A DNA stretch of 18,314 nucleotides from Bacteroidota bacterium (GTDB lineage Bacteria > Bacteroidota > Bacteroidia > Chitinophagales > Chitinophagaceae), in contig CANGUS010000006.1 in the NCBI GenBank assembly GCA_947457085.1, positions 1 through 18,314 of the forward strand. The letters are read 5' to 3'. Position numbers and translations under genes: made by a program. Each line of letters opens with the position of its first letter. Positions within the stretch are counted from its first letter, which is position 1. Of the stretch, positions 1 to 9,119 are shown piece by piece. The notes under the pieces were generated by a model. The model was not told the origin of the DNA. It saw nothing but the letters and a program-made list of their open reading frames with translations, and ran no database searches.

Positions 1-38
1 AATGGCTTCGGATTTTTTATATTACTAAAACTGAAAAA

Positions 39-1226
39 TTATTTGATCACACCCAACTCTTTACCTACTTTGGTAAAGGCTGCAATGGCTTTGTCTAAAT
101 CTTCCCGTTCGTGTCCTGCGCTAATTTGTACCCTTATTCGTGCATTGCCTTTGGCTACTACTGGGTAAAAGAAACCCACTACATAAACGCCTTCTTCTAA
201 CATACGAGCGGCCATTTTTTGAGCCAATGGAGCATCATATAACATGATAGGCACAATAGGATGTATGCCAGGTTTAATATCGAAACCAGCGTTGGTAATT
301 TGCTCTCTGAAGTAAAGTGTATTTTGCTCCAATTTATCTCTTAAAGCAGTTGTTTCGCTCAACATATCTAAGATAGCAATAGAGGCACCCACAATGCTAG
401 GCGCTAAGGTATTTGAAAATAAATACGGACGGCTTTTTTGACGCAACATATCGATCACGGCTTTACTTCCCGATGTGAAACCGCCATTCGCACCGCCTAA
501 GGCTTTTCCTAAGGTTCCGGTAATGATGTCAATTTTACCCATCACACCACAATGCTCATGTACTCCACGACCTGTTTTACCTATAAACCCACTGGAGTGA
601 CATTCGTCTATCATCACAATGGCATCATATTTTTCGGCCAATGCTACAATCTTGTCTAATTGAGCAATGGTTCCATCCATACTAAACACGCTGTCTGTTG
701 CAATCATTCTGCTTCTACAATGTTGCGTAGCAATCAGCTTTTCTTCTAGTTCTTGCATGTCGTTGTGTTTGTAACGATGGCGCTCAGCCTTACACAAACG
801 CACTCCATCAATAATAGAAGCATGATTTAATTCATCTGAAATGATGGCATCTTGCTCATTCAACAAAGGTTCAAAAACACCTCCATTGGCATCAAAAGCA
901 GCACAATATAAAATGGTGTCTTCGGTACCTAAAAACGCTGATATTTTTTGTTCTAATTCTTTATGAATGTCTTGTGTACCACAAATAAAACGCACACTGC
1001 TTAAACCATATCCACGATTATCGATTGCTTGGTGAGCGGCTTCAATGGTTTTCGGGTGAGAGGAAAGTCCTAAATAATTATTGGCACAAAAGTTCAACAC
1101 AGGTTTGCCATTGGCCATAATGTGTGCCGATTGTACCGATGAAATAATTCTTTCTTGTTTAAATAATCCTGCTGCTTCAATTTCAGAAACCTCGGCTTTT
1201 ATTCTATCTACAAAATTGTTGTTCAT
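39..1226 (-). CDS. kbl: Glycine C-acetyltransferase (2-amino-3-ketobutyrate CoA ligase)
   Basis: A PLP-dependent cytosolic enzyme of the alpha-oxoamine synthase family. It cleaves 2-amino-3-ketobutyrate with CoA to glycine and acetyl-CoA, the second step of threonine breakdown. The 395 residues match the family's usual length of about 400. The PLP-binding lysine is K241 in GTLGKALGG; D207 in MIDECHSSG should contact the PLP ring nitrogen and H136 in LNHASI should stack on the ring. NNYLGLSSHP (49-58) is the standard N-terminal family signature. The ATG at 1226 gives the normal N-terminus. The partner threonine dehydrogenase is not in the window. A TACCTTTG promoter box lies 26 bp upstream of the start. 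BioF (8-amino-7-oxononanoate synthase) is a close relative, but ICGTQDIHKELE and the Lys region read as KBL. Product assignment is confident; the exact substrate is by family. Confidence 0.95.
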   Translation of the reverse strand: MNNNFVDRIKAEVSEIEAAGLFKQERIISSVQSAHIMANGKPVLNFCANNYLGLSSHPKTIEAAHQAIDNRGYGLSSVRFICGTQDIHKELEQKISAFLGTEDTILYCAAFDANGGVFEPLLNEQDAIISDELNHASIIDGVRLCKAERHRYKHNDMQELEEKLIATQHCRSRMIATDSVFSMDGTIAQLDKIVALAEKYDAIVMIDECHSSGFIGKTGRGVHEHCGVMGKIDIITGTLGKALGGANGGFTSGSKAVIDMLRQKSRPYLFSNTLAPSIVGASIAILDMLSETTALRDKLEQNTLYFREQITNAGFDIKPGIHPIVPIMLYDAPLAQKMAARMLEEGVYVVGFFYPVVAKGNARIRVQISAGHEREDLDKAIAAFTKVGKELGVIK

Positions 1227-1252
1227 AATTTATTCCTTAATTTTTTAGGTGA

Positions 1253-1282
1253 CAAAGGTAAATTGTATTCTGTTTATTTCAG
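1253..1282 (-). promoter_or_regulatory. Probable Bacteroidota-type promoter of kbl
   Basis: On the minus strand TACCTTTG (1260-1253) matches the Bacteroidota -7 consensus TAnnTTTG in full. Nineteen bases upstream is CTG (1282-1280), two of three matches to the -33 TTG. The predicted transcript would have a leader of roughly 20 nt before the kbl ATG at 1226. The 12-bp terminator of the upstream gene ends just before it, so kbl needs its own promoter. Confidence 0.5.
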
Positions 1283-1297
1283 CATTATCTGAAAATA

Positions 1298-1326
1298 AAA
1301 GAGAGGACATTTTCTGTCCTCTCTTT
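1298..1326 (-). terminator. Intrinsic terminator after the large T9SS surface protein
   Basis: A perfect 12-bp stem (AAAGAGAGGACA at 1298-1309 against its complement at 1315-1326) closes a 5-nt loop. On the minus strand a T-rich run follows (TTTTATTTTC). It begins 22 bp past the stop codon of the 2549-residue gene and separates that gene from kbl. Confidence 0.9.
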
Positions 1327-1347
1327 GAATATTTGCTTAATCAAATA

Positions 1348-4300
1348 TTAGTTTTTTTGCACTTTGCTGACTTGCATCAGTTGGTTGTTTTCTAATATTT
1401 GGATGGTATAAATTCCGCTAGTCAATGCACCTAAATTCATTTTGATATTATTTGCACCAACTGCTAATTTAGACTGAATTTCTTTGATTACTCGTCCACT
1501 CATATCCAACAATTTAATCGTATTGTTTTGCGCTTTTGTGGTATAAACATCAATGTTTAACTCATCCGTCGTTGGGTTAGGATAAATGCTTACTGTACTA
1601 CCGTTTGAACCCCAAATTAAATCAACAACATTGGTATTGACAATTGATTTACCATCTAAATCTACTTGCTCTAATTTATAATAATTATGGCCTAAAGCAG
1701 GTTGGGTATTTTCGAAACGATAGTTCAATACTTGGTTGCTATTTCCATTGTTTGCTTTAGAAGGAATCGTTCCCAATGTGCTGTAGTCTTTTCCATTGTT
1801 ACTATACAACAAATTGAAATGATTATTGTTTAATTCGCTCGTTGTAGACCATGTGATTAAATCCGTTGTGGCTGTTTTACGACCTTTAAAATCAGTAATA
1901 GCAGCAGGCAATGCCGAGTTGTTGATAGGATTGCATGCATGACAGTAGAAACCACTGAAGCTGGTAACCGGGAAAGTAACTTCCCATCTATTTGCCGTTG
2001 CATTCCATGTTGCTGTTACAGTGTGCACAATGGTACTAGCTCCAGGAGCACCTGGTAAAAACCCTTGTGGCACTTGAGATATACAGAAAGTAGCTGTGCC
2101 TACTGATTGAACCGCAGGAATTTGCGGGAATGTGCCAGCAGCTGCATTGTAATCATCAAAATCATCTTGTGTGAAATACAAAGTGATATCAGCAGGACCT
2201 TGATTTTGAGGAGTGATGATATAGTATCTTGGTAAATACGGTTGTAAATTGTATGTAGGAACGGTTGGTAAAACGGTTACACAAGCATTCACATTGCCTA
2301 AAGTATTTCCTCCATTGCCATCATTTACCGTTGCAATTAAATTATCGCAAGAAGCACCATAATATTTTAAAGTCGTTCCATCCGTTTGGTTTTGATTTTG
2401 ACAAAAGTTACCAGGCACCGATGCTATATTTAATGGAGTTGCATTAGACAATCCACCATTTGCAGGGTTTGTTGCAGATACGGTAGTTGAAATAGTACAC
2501 ATATTCGCATCTACAGAAGTAACCGTATAGGTGATACCGCCTATTAAATTATTGAAGATACCATTGGAAGGTTGAACTGGTCCTACAGGAGTAATCGTAT
2601 AAGGATTTCCACTGTTTGAATTTACCAACACAGATCCTCCAATTACACCAGGGCATTTTGAAGATAAATACAGTGAATTATTAAATGCAGTTTGAGCATA
2701 CACAAAAACACTTACCGATGAAGTTGCCGAGCACGTATTGGCATCTGTCCCCGTAACGATATAATTTGTGTTACCCGATGTGGTAGGCGTATAGGCTACA
2801 TTGTCCGTAGGCGTATTGGTTCCATCGGTCCAAGTATAGGTTCCTGAAACACCTGCTCCACTTCCAGTTAAAATAGTAGATGAACCAAAACAAATTGGGG
2901 TAGCAGAAGCGGATGCAGTGATGATTGGCAATGCATTTACTAATAAGTTTACTGAAGAAGTTTCTGAACAACCATTTGCGTCTGTTCCAACTACAGTATA
3001 GGTCGCATTACCTACCGCAGAAGGAGTATAGAATTGATTATCTATTACGCCTCCAGTCCAGTTGTAAATAGCATTTGCACCAGCTCCTCCACCTTGGAAC
3101 AAGGCAGCTTGTCCAATACAAATTGGAGAGTTAACACTAGCCGTTACATTTGGCAATGGATTTAAATATATGGTTTGTGAAGCCGTATTCACACAACCAT
3201 TCGTATCGGTACCAACAACTTGATACACACCTGCTATGGCTGGTATTAATGTACTATCACTTGTTAATGTAGCATTTCCATTCCAAGTATAACTGAGCGC
3301 ACCCGATGCAGTTAATGTTACTGGGTCTCCTGTACAAACAGAATCATTAGGAAGTGCATTGGTTGTAATAATTGGCAATGGATTAACCAATACTTTTATT
3401 GAATCTCTGAATGGATTGATACAACCATTTGCTATATCTGTGTATTGAGCATAATAAGTGGTTGTATTTGTTGGAGACACAGTTATTGACGAGGAACCTA
3501 AATTTGATCCACCCGTTACCGCATTCCAGAAACTCACTGTTCCTAATATTGGAGCAGCAGGTGCGACAAAGTTTGAAATGGTTAAATTTCCTGGAGTAAC
3601 ATCATTGTCTATCGTATACATACTTAAAGTTAAAACATCACCTGCAGAAACTGGAATTGATACTACCCCTGTTTGCGAATTAGGCGTTGTTATGGCATTC
3701 ACATTAAAGGTTGGCAACATAATTGGTGTACCTCCATTGATAGAATAGTATGGAACATCATTTTGAGCATAATCATTTGTAAAATATGACCAATTGAAAG
3801 ATACTACTCCATCACATCCTATGGTCCTAGAATAATTTGTATACCCATCATCAAAATTTGTGTTTTGATTAGTACCAGAAACGATTACGATACTTGCTGG
3901 AACATTACCGGTACTTACAAATCCATTTGGATTTGCATTTGAACTCGTTAATATCCAATTTGAAGGGGCATAATATCCTTGAAAGTTATTGGTAGATCCA
4001 GGACAAACTATAGGCACATTCCCAATCAGTGTGGTTGAATTTCCTACACAAATGGTATCTGCAGTTGGGTTTAATGTACCGATCGTCAAATCTCTAACAT
4101 TAACTGTTGCGACGCTTGTTCTTGTACATCCATAAACATTGGATGCGGTAACGGTATAACTCGTTGTATAATTAGGAGCTACTTTGGGATTATTAATATT
4201 TACATTATTGATGAATTGATTGGATGTCCATGTATATCCTGTAACAGGCGATTTTGTAAACATCCATCCTTCGTTTGTTGCAGACCATGGTGCGGTTCCA

Positions 4301-7300
4301 TTTCTACCTGAAACTACAGTAGCAGCAGTTCCTGTAATATTTTCTACTCCCATTGTTGTTAAATCACCCGCTGCTGTTACTACAGATTGAATTTGTAATT
4401 CGATGGCATTTGTTGTTTCATGCAGGATAATTTGTCCGGTAACATTTCCACTAGCTCCTCCAACGCGAGGAACATTGATATATCGAACAATTAATTTTCT
4501 ATTAGGAGCCGCTCCTTCCACAAAATAATCAATTCTACCGGCTGCTGTCAAATCTAAATCTTCCCAAGCCAATGCAACTAAATTGTTAGGTGCAATGTTA
4601 CTAGGCATTACTTGGCCACTGCAACAACCTGCAATGTTTAATGGAGAACCAAAGGTCATAAAGCCATTGGTAGAAAGATGAAAAGTAGTGTAGTTGTTTC
4701 CATAAAATTCAAAAGTGAATCCAATAGGTAAATTTGTCCAAGTTCCATTGTCTAATCCTGCAACTGATTGTGTAACGGTTGCTACACCTGCATCACAAAC
4801 AACCGTAGGATTACCCGTTGGAGTGATTGCAGCGTATGGAATAGAATTCAAAGCATATTCATTAATACCCGAAACAGCTGTTGCAGTAAGCTGAACAGAA
4901 TCACCTGCACAAACTAAACCTGATGGTACAACGGTATTACTTAAAAAAGAAGGCAATGATCTTACTGTATGTGTAAAAGTTACTGTTGATGAACAAATTC
5001 CATCTGTGGCAGTTATTGTAAAAGTAGTATTTGAATTAACGCTAAGTGATTGAGTTGCACCAACTAATGAACCCGGCATCCAAGTGTATACTGAAGTAGT
5101 ACTTGATCCTGTAGCAGTTTGTGTTTGAGGGGTCGCTATACATACATTTGTACTTCCAGGTGATACGATTGCTGTTGGATTTGGTAAAACCGTTACATCT
5201 ACTGTAGTTGAAGATGTGAAACCACAAACGTCAGAAACAGTAATTGTATAGGTAGTCGTTCCTACTGGAGGATTTAATGTGGCACTCATGCCGGCAGTAG
5301 ATACGATTGGGCCACCAGACCAAGTTGCAGTAAAAGGTGGTACTCCGCTAGTTGTAGTAGCCGTTAAAGTGGTAGAACCAGTGGATGCACAAATCGTATC
5401 TGTACCACTGGCCCCTGTTACTAATACACCTGGTGCAATATCAACAGAAGTGGTTTTAGTATATGTACAACCTCCAGCATCTGTTGCTGTAACTGTATAT
5501 ATTGTATTCGTTGAAATATTAGATGCAGTCACTGTTCTTCCTGAGTTAGGCGTAATGTTTACTGCTGGAGACCATGAAAATACGGTGTTAGGTAAACTAT
5601 TTAAAGTTGGCGCCATACTTGTATTTAAATACACTTGATAATCTTCCACCTCACCAAAATTGGTAGTTGTGGATGGAGTGTGCGCATTTCCTGCAACATA
5701 CCCATTTAAATAAACACGCATTAAAGTAGGACCGTTTACTACTCCTGTACTTGGAATTGTAAAAGAGAAATTTTTTGTACTAACTGCTGGTGATAAAACG
5801 ACTGCATCTAAAGTAGGATTTCCATAAACTCTTTCTTGAGGCATATCAAATATTCCATTTCTATTTAAATCTATAAATACTGAAAGACCCATAGTAAAAC
5901 TAGAACCTGTTGCTGCACAAGCTGAAGCATCGATATTTCCTGTATATATTGTCCCATTAGTTAATGTAACAGCTGGAACGGTTGATGTATAATTCGAATA
6001 TCTATTTTGAATAGATGCTGGTAATCCATTGGCAGCTCCCCCACCTGTTGTAGTACAGGTTGAACTGTTGTTTAAACTCGTTCCAATAATTTGTACTCTT
6101 CTAATTTCTTGGTCATCTACACCTGTTACAAATGGTCCTGTATATCCTGTTGGAAATGCACCCATTTTGGTTAATGTATCTACTACGGTCAACGTTGATG
6201 GAGTATTAATACAAATAACACTTGGAGTGGCCGTTGCATTTAATGTGATGTTTGGAAATAAGATTATAAAATTATTTATAGCTGGAGATGCTTGCAAAGG
6301 AAATGCACCAGCTAATAAATTAACACTTGAAGGACAGAAGCCAGCAGCATAAGAGCCTTGATTGGTTCCAATATTTGGAGTACTTACTAAATCTTGTGCA
6401 ACAATAAAATATTGAATCGTGTCATTTGCAACAACAGGAGACATTAATATTGCACTATTCATTTGAAATTCAAAAGGAGAAGCTGCATTCGAAGCTTCTA
6501 CAAATTTCCAACCGTTGTCTGCATTGGTATTTCCCGTATACGTATCATTGTCTGTAGATTTTTTGAAATACATTCTTGGTTTAGTTCCTGCAGCAACATT
6601 TACTCCTGAAGCATCTGTGATAGTAGCAGTTAACACAGGCAATGTAGTACAAAATGTGGTATTGTCTAATTTAGTATAGGTAATCGTTGGGCCTGAGAAA
6701 TCACTCGGAGTTCCCGCAAACTCAAGAGCACCACAGTCGGGAGTAGAAGGTCTTATGGTTCCAAAAATATCTGTTGTTACCGATGCCAATGGTACTGCAT
6801 TGCTTTCTGCTAAACTGGTACCCGTTGGTGCATATACCCCTGTAGATACTAAAGCTAAGTTATTTCCAGAATATGTGTTTGTACCCCTTACTCCTGCAAC
6901 AGATTTAAAGATACTACAAGAAGTATTAAAATTAGGATCATTCGTTAAATTATAAAATACGACTGGCGCAACGCCTATCGCACTTTCAGCATATAAAAAG
7001 GAGTTGGTTGCATTGAGAGCAAATAAAATATTATTTGAACTATTCGATCCAAAATTAGCAGAAATAACATTTGCTGTCCCAGCTAATAAAGAACGAATGG
7101 CAGCTACTCTCCCTGTTCCATTTGAGGTAGCAGCAATGTTTATGATATTGTTTTTAATAGTTACACCAACAGAAAAACATACACCCGACACACCAAAATT
7201 GGTTCCCGTAGAAGTAATTGTAGATCCTCCTCCTAAATAAATGGTATTGTTGTAAATTAAATTTTTTGTAGCATCTCCTGATATCACATTGATTCCCTTA

Positions 7301-8997
7301 ACAGCGTTGTCTGTATTTGCGGCAGAAGCAGAAAAATTAGAAATAATATTATTATTGATATTTAATAAAGCAGTTCCGGTATTTACTGAATCAAAAATAC
7401 CTTCTAGTCTACCAACGGTACCTCCACCAATGATTGAAAGAGCAGTAATGATATTTCTTGAGAAGGTATTATTAACTGCAGCTCCATCAATTAACGTAAT
7501 CCCAAAGGCCGCAAAGGAAGGTCCTGTTAAATTTACTGTTTTTACAATGTTTGAATCTACATTGTGTGGAACGATTAAACCGGTAGCTATATTACAATTG
7601 CTATAGATTAATGTAATATTAGATACAGCAGTAGCCGAATTGGTGATATTGATATTATCAACGGTATTCCCCTTCATTAATCCGGAAGTTCCTGTCCATT
7701 GCAAACCATTAAAATTGAATGCTGCTGTACCAGCACCTACTGTAATATTTTTTACGGTATTATTTATCTGTTGTTTATCAGAAGGAACACTCGTTGTGGA
7801 AGTTGACGACAACAAAATTCCGGTAATATTACCTCCCGTTCCTGTTCTTGTAATATTTTCTACTTTGTTGTGATTATTATAAAAAATAGACCCTGTTAAA
7901 CCTAATATACTATGATTGATACCTATAAAAACACTGGTTCCTCCTAATGTGACATTTTGAACTAAATTGCTATCGCAACGAGAAGTATTGGTAAGGGTAG
8001 CACTAAAAGCGGATACGTTAACTCCATTTTGTGCTCCTGTTGATGCAGCTCCAGTAACAAATGTAATCGTATTATTTGAGGTAACAATATTCCCAGCACA
8101 TGCCGTCACATGAACATGATTCACTGGGCTAAATATGCTGGTAGCAGACAAATTATTGTAACTCGTATATTCATTCGCTACTGAATTAACATAAACCCCA
8201 TATCCTATAGTGGTTGCAGCCAATAATTGTCCACCATATCCTGTTATTGTATTGGCATCTGCAGAGGAGGTACCTCCAATAACTACTCTTGTTTGCAACA
8301 AATTAGGGGCAGTAGTAGCTACTGTTCCTCCATGTGCTGCAATTCCTGTATAACAATTTGTAATCGTATTTGATTTCACTACTATGCTATCAAATTTCCC
8401 AGCCGAGCTTGTTGGTACCACCGCTGTAATATATGCAGAGGTAGTATTATTAAAAAAGACATTCGTTAACAAAATACCAGTTTCATTCGAATTATTTTGA
8501 GTTGTTCCGGCTAAAGAGATATTACATCCTTGAATGGTAACATTTTGTGAACCATCTGATGAATTAAAGGCCATCACTGCAATTCCTCTTTCCATTTGTG
8601 AGGCAGCGGTGGTATTCGCAGCATTTTCAACTATTTTTAATTGATTTAATGTTACATAATCAGGACCAGCTAACCTAAAAACAGCATCTGATGTGGTTGA
8701 AGTACCAGTGGCTTGAGCGGTAATAGTATTGTTACCTCCATTAATTATAATTGGATTGGCCACACCACTAGTTGGATTTAAAATAGCTGAACCTAACAAG
8801 TATCCTCCAGCTGGAGCCGTTTCTACTTGATTTAAATTAATTGTAACCCCACCTACTCCTACTCCCGAAGTGTTTAATGCAGTTATAGCTGCTGCTAATG
8901 AGGCATAATCTCCTGGAATATTCTTTACTCCACTAATTTGCGCATTTGCAAAAATAGATAGAGTTAAAATAATTGCTATGAGTGAAATTCTTTTCAT
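1348..8997 (-). CDS. Giant multidomain surface protein with T9SS type A sorting domain
   Basis: A 2549-residue secreted protein, likely an adhesin or cell-surface structural protein; no catalytic motif was recognised. Domains in order: signal peptide 1-19 cut before Gln20 (FANA|Q); Asn/Thr/Ile-rich parallel beta-helix-like region about 60-760 with recurrent NxIxN turns; beta domain about 770-910; GEVED domain about 960-1125 with a literal GEVED at 1115-1119; Ig/PKD-like repeats about 1130-1345; a beta-sandwich reminiscent of nidogen-like domains about 1380-1585 (NLPIGFTFEFYGNNY, LSTNGFMTFG); more Ig-like repeats to about 2176, three of them tandem (1871-2100); a Cys-containing beta domain about 2185-2355; a fibronectin-III-like linker 2363-2460; and the C-terminal sorting domain about 2470-2549 starting YPNPTTDELNID. 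T9SS cargo cross the outer membrane and lose this domain. The gene is monocistronic: a strong terminator follows and no promoter-distal gene is close. Export and sorting are confident; function is not. Confidence 0.9.
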   Translation of the reverse strand: MKRISLIAIILTLSIFANAQISGVKNIPGDYASLAAAITALNTSGVGVGGVTINLNQVETAPAGGYLLGSAILNPTSGVANPIIINGGNNTITAQATGTSTTSDAVFRLAGPDYVTLNQLKIVENAANTTAASQMERGIAVMAFNSSDGSQNVTIQGCNISLAGTTQNNSNETGILLTNVFFNNTTSAYITAVVPTSSAGKFDSIVVKSNTITNCYTGIAAHGGTVATTAPNLLQTRVVIGGTSSADANTITGYGGQLLAATTIGYGVYVNSVANEYTSYNNLSATSIFSPVNHVHVTACAGNIVTSNNTITFVTGAASTGAQNGVNVSAFSATLTNTSRCDSNLVQNVTLGGTSVFIGINHSILGLTGSIFYNNHNKVENITRTGTGGNITGILLSSTSTTSVPSDKQQINNTVKNITVGAGTAAFNFNGLQWTGTSGLMKGNTVDNINITNSATAVSNITLIYSNCNIATGLIVPHNVDSNIVKTVNLTGPSFAAFGITLIDGAAVNNTFSRNIITALSIIGGGTVGRLEGIFDSVNTGTALLNINNNIISNFSASAANTDNAVKGINVISGDATKNLIYNNTIYLGGGSTITSTGTNFGVSGVCFSVGVTIKNNIINIAATSNGTGRVAAIRSLLAGTANVISANFGSNSSNNILFALNATNSFLYAESAIGVAPVVFYNLTNDPNFNTSCSIFKSVAGVRGTNTYSGNNLALVSTGVYAPTGTSLAESNAVPLASVTTDIFGTIRPSTPDCGALEFAGTPSDFSGPTITYTKLDNTTFCTTLPVLTATITDASGVNVAAGTKPRMYFKKSTDNDTYTGNTNADNGWKFVEASNAASPFEFQMNSAILMSPVVANDTIQYFIVAQDLVSTPNIGTNQGSYAAGFCPSSVNLLAGAFPLQASPAINNFIILFPNITLNATATPSVICINTPSTLTVVDTLTKMGAFPTGYTGPFVTGVDDQEIRRVQIIGTSLNNSSTCTTTGGGAANGLPASIQNRYSNYTSTVPAVTLTNGTIYTGNIDASACAATGSSFTMGLSVFIDLNRNGIFDMPQERVYGNPTLDAVVLSPAVSTKNFSFTIPSTGVVNGPTLMRVYLNGYVAGNAHTPSTTTNFGEVEDYQVYLNTSMAPTLNSLPNTVFSWSPAVNITPNSGRTVTASNISTNTIYTVTATDAGGCTYTKTTSVDIAPGVLVTGASGTDTICASTGSTTLTATTTSGVPPFTATWSGGPIVSTAGMSATLNPPVGTTTYTITVSDVCGFTSSTTVDVTVLPNPTAIVSPGSTNVCIATPQTQTATGSSTTSVYTWMPGSLVGATQSLSVNSNTTFTITATDGICSSTVTFTHTVRSLPSFLSNTVVPSGLVCAGDSVQLTATAVSGINEYALNSIPYAAITPTGNPTVVCDAGVATVTQSVAGLDNGTWTNLPIGFTFEFYGNNYTTFHLSTNGFMTFGSPLNIAGCCSGQVMPSNIAPNNLVALAWEDLDLTAAGRIDYFVEGAAPNRKLIVRYINVPRVGGASGNVTGQIILHETTNAIELQIQSVVTAAGDLTTMGVENITGTAATVVSGRNGTAPWSATNEGWMFTKSPVTGYTWTSNQFINNVNINNPKVAPNYTTSYTVTASNVYGCTRTSVATVNVRDLTIGTLNPTADTICVGNSTTLIGNVPIVCPGSTNNFQGYYAPSNWILTSSNANPNGFVSTGNVPASIVIVSGTNQNTNFDDGYTNYSRTIGCDGVVSFNWSYFTNDYAQNDVPYYSINGGTPIMLPTFNVNAITTPNSQTGVVSIPVSAGDVLTLSMYTIDNDVTPGNLTISNFVAPAAPILGTVSFWNAVTGGSNLGSSSITVSPTNTTTYYAQYTDIANGCINPFRDSIKVLVNPLPIITTNALPNDSVCTGDPVTLTASGALSYTWNGNATLTSDSTLIPAIAGVYQVVGTDTNGCVNTASQTIYLNPLPNVTASVNSPICIGQAALFQGGGAGANAIYNWTGGVIDNQFYTPSAVGNATYTVVGTDANGCSETSSVNLLVNALPIITASASATPICFGSSTILTGSGAGVSGTYTWTDGTNTPTDNVAYTPTTSGNTNYIVTGTDANTCSATSSVSVFVYAQTAFNNSLYLSSKCPGVIGGSVLVNSNSGNPYTITPVGPVQPSNGIFNNLIGGITYTVTSVDANMCTISTTVSATNPANGGLSNATPLNIASVPGNFCQNQNQTDGTTLKYYGASCDNLIATVNDGNGGNTLGNVNACVTVLPTVPTYNLQPYLPRYYIITPQNQGPADITLYFTQDDFDDYNAAAGTFPQIPAVQSVGTATFCISQVPQGFLPGAPGASTIVHTVTATWNATANRWEVTFPVTSFSGFYCHACNPINNSALPAAITDFKGRKTATTDLITWSTTSELNNNHFNLLYSNNGKDYSTLGTIPSKANNGNSNQVLNYRFENTQPALGHNYYKLEQVDLDGKSIVNTNVVDLIWGSNGSTVSIYPNPTTDELNIDVYTTKAQNNTIKLLDMSGRVIKEIQSKLAVGANNIKMNLGALTSGIYTIQILENNQLMQVSKVQKN
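2698..3387 (-). repeat. Three tandem Ig/PKD-like protein repeats in the surface protein
   Basis: Three consecutive units of 75-79 residues, at protein positions 1871-1946, 1947-2021 and 2022-2100. Each opens with N(P/A)LP, has a Cys near residue 16 (SVCTG, PICIG, PICFG), then TWNG/NWTGG/TWTDG, then GTD(T/A)N(G/T)C(V/S), and ends in a beta strand. Such units act as spacers in Bacteroidota surface proteins. DNA identity between units is visibly lower than protein similarity, so the duplication is not recent. Confidence 0.75.
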
Positions 8998-8999
8998 GC

Positions 9000-9045
9000 T
9001 GTATTCATTTAAAAGTTCATTGTGTATCAGATGTTTTTGAATACA
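9000..9045. repeat. Inverted repeat in the leader of the giant surface-protein gene
   Basis: TGTATTCA at 9000-9007 and its exact complement TGAATACA at 9038-9045 bracket 30 bp directly upstream of the ATG at 8997. A second, mutually exclusive pairing exists (GTGTAT 9022-9027 with ATACAC 9041-9046). The 10-bp palindrome GTAAATTTAC (9050-9059) is adjacent and contains a seven-of-eight match to the -7 box, so this 5' leader may fold or bind a regulator. The rest of 8998-9119 is AT-rich with nothing else recognised. Confidence 0.3.
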
Positions 9046-9119
9046 CGAGGTAAATTTACATAAATGTTTTTATTTTATTAAAAAAAAATTTAACACATCC
9101 AAATTAAGCTAAATCTAGA

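Noticed and set aside
39..1226. 8-amino-7-oxononanoate synthase (bioF) for the first gene
   Set aside because: Motifs and length fit glycine C-acetyltransferase better and no biotin genes are nearby.
3458..7873. Several plus-strand open frames of 60-119 codons inside the giant gene
   Set aside because: They are antisense to a Thr/Asn/Val-rich coding sequence, have no recognisable domains or starts with promoters, and all lie within the clearly coding minus-strand frame.
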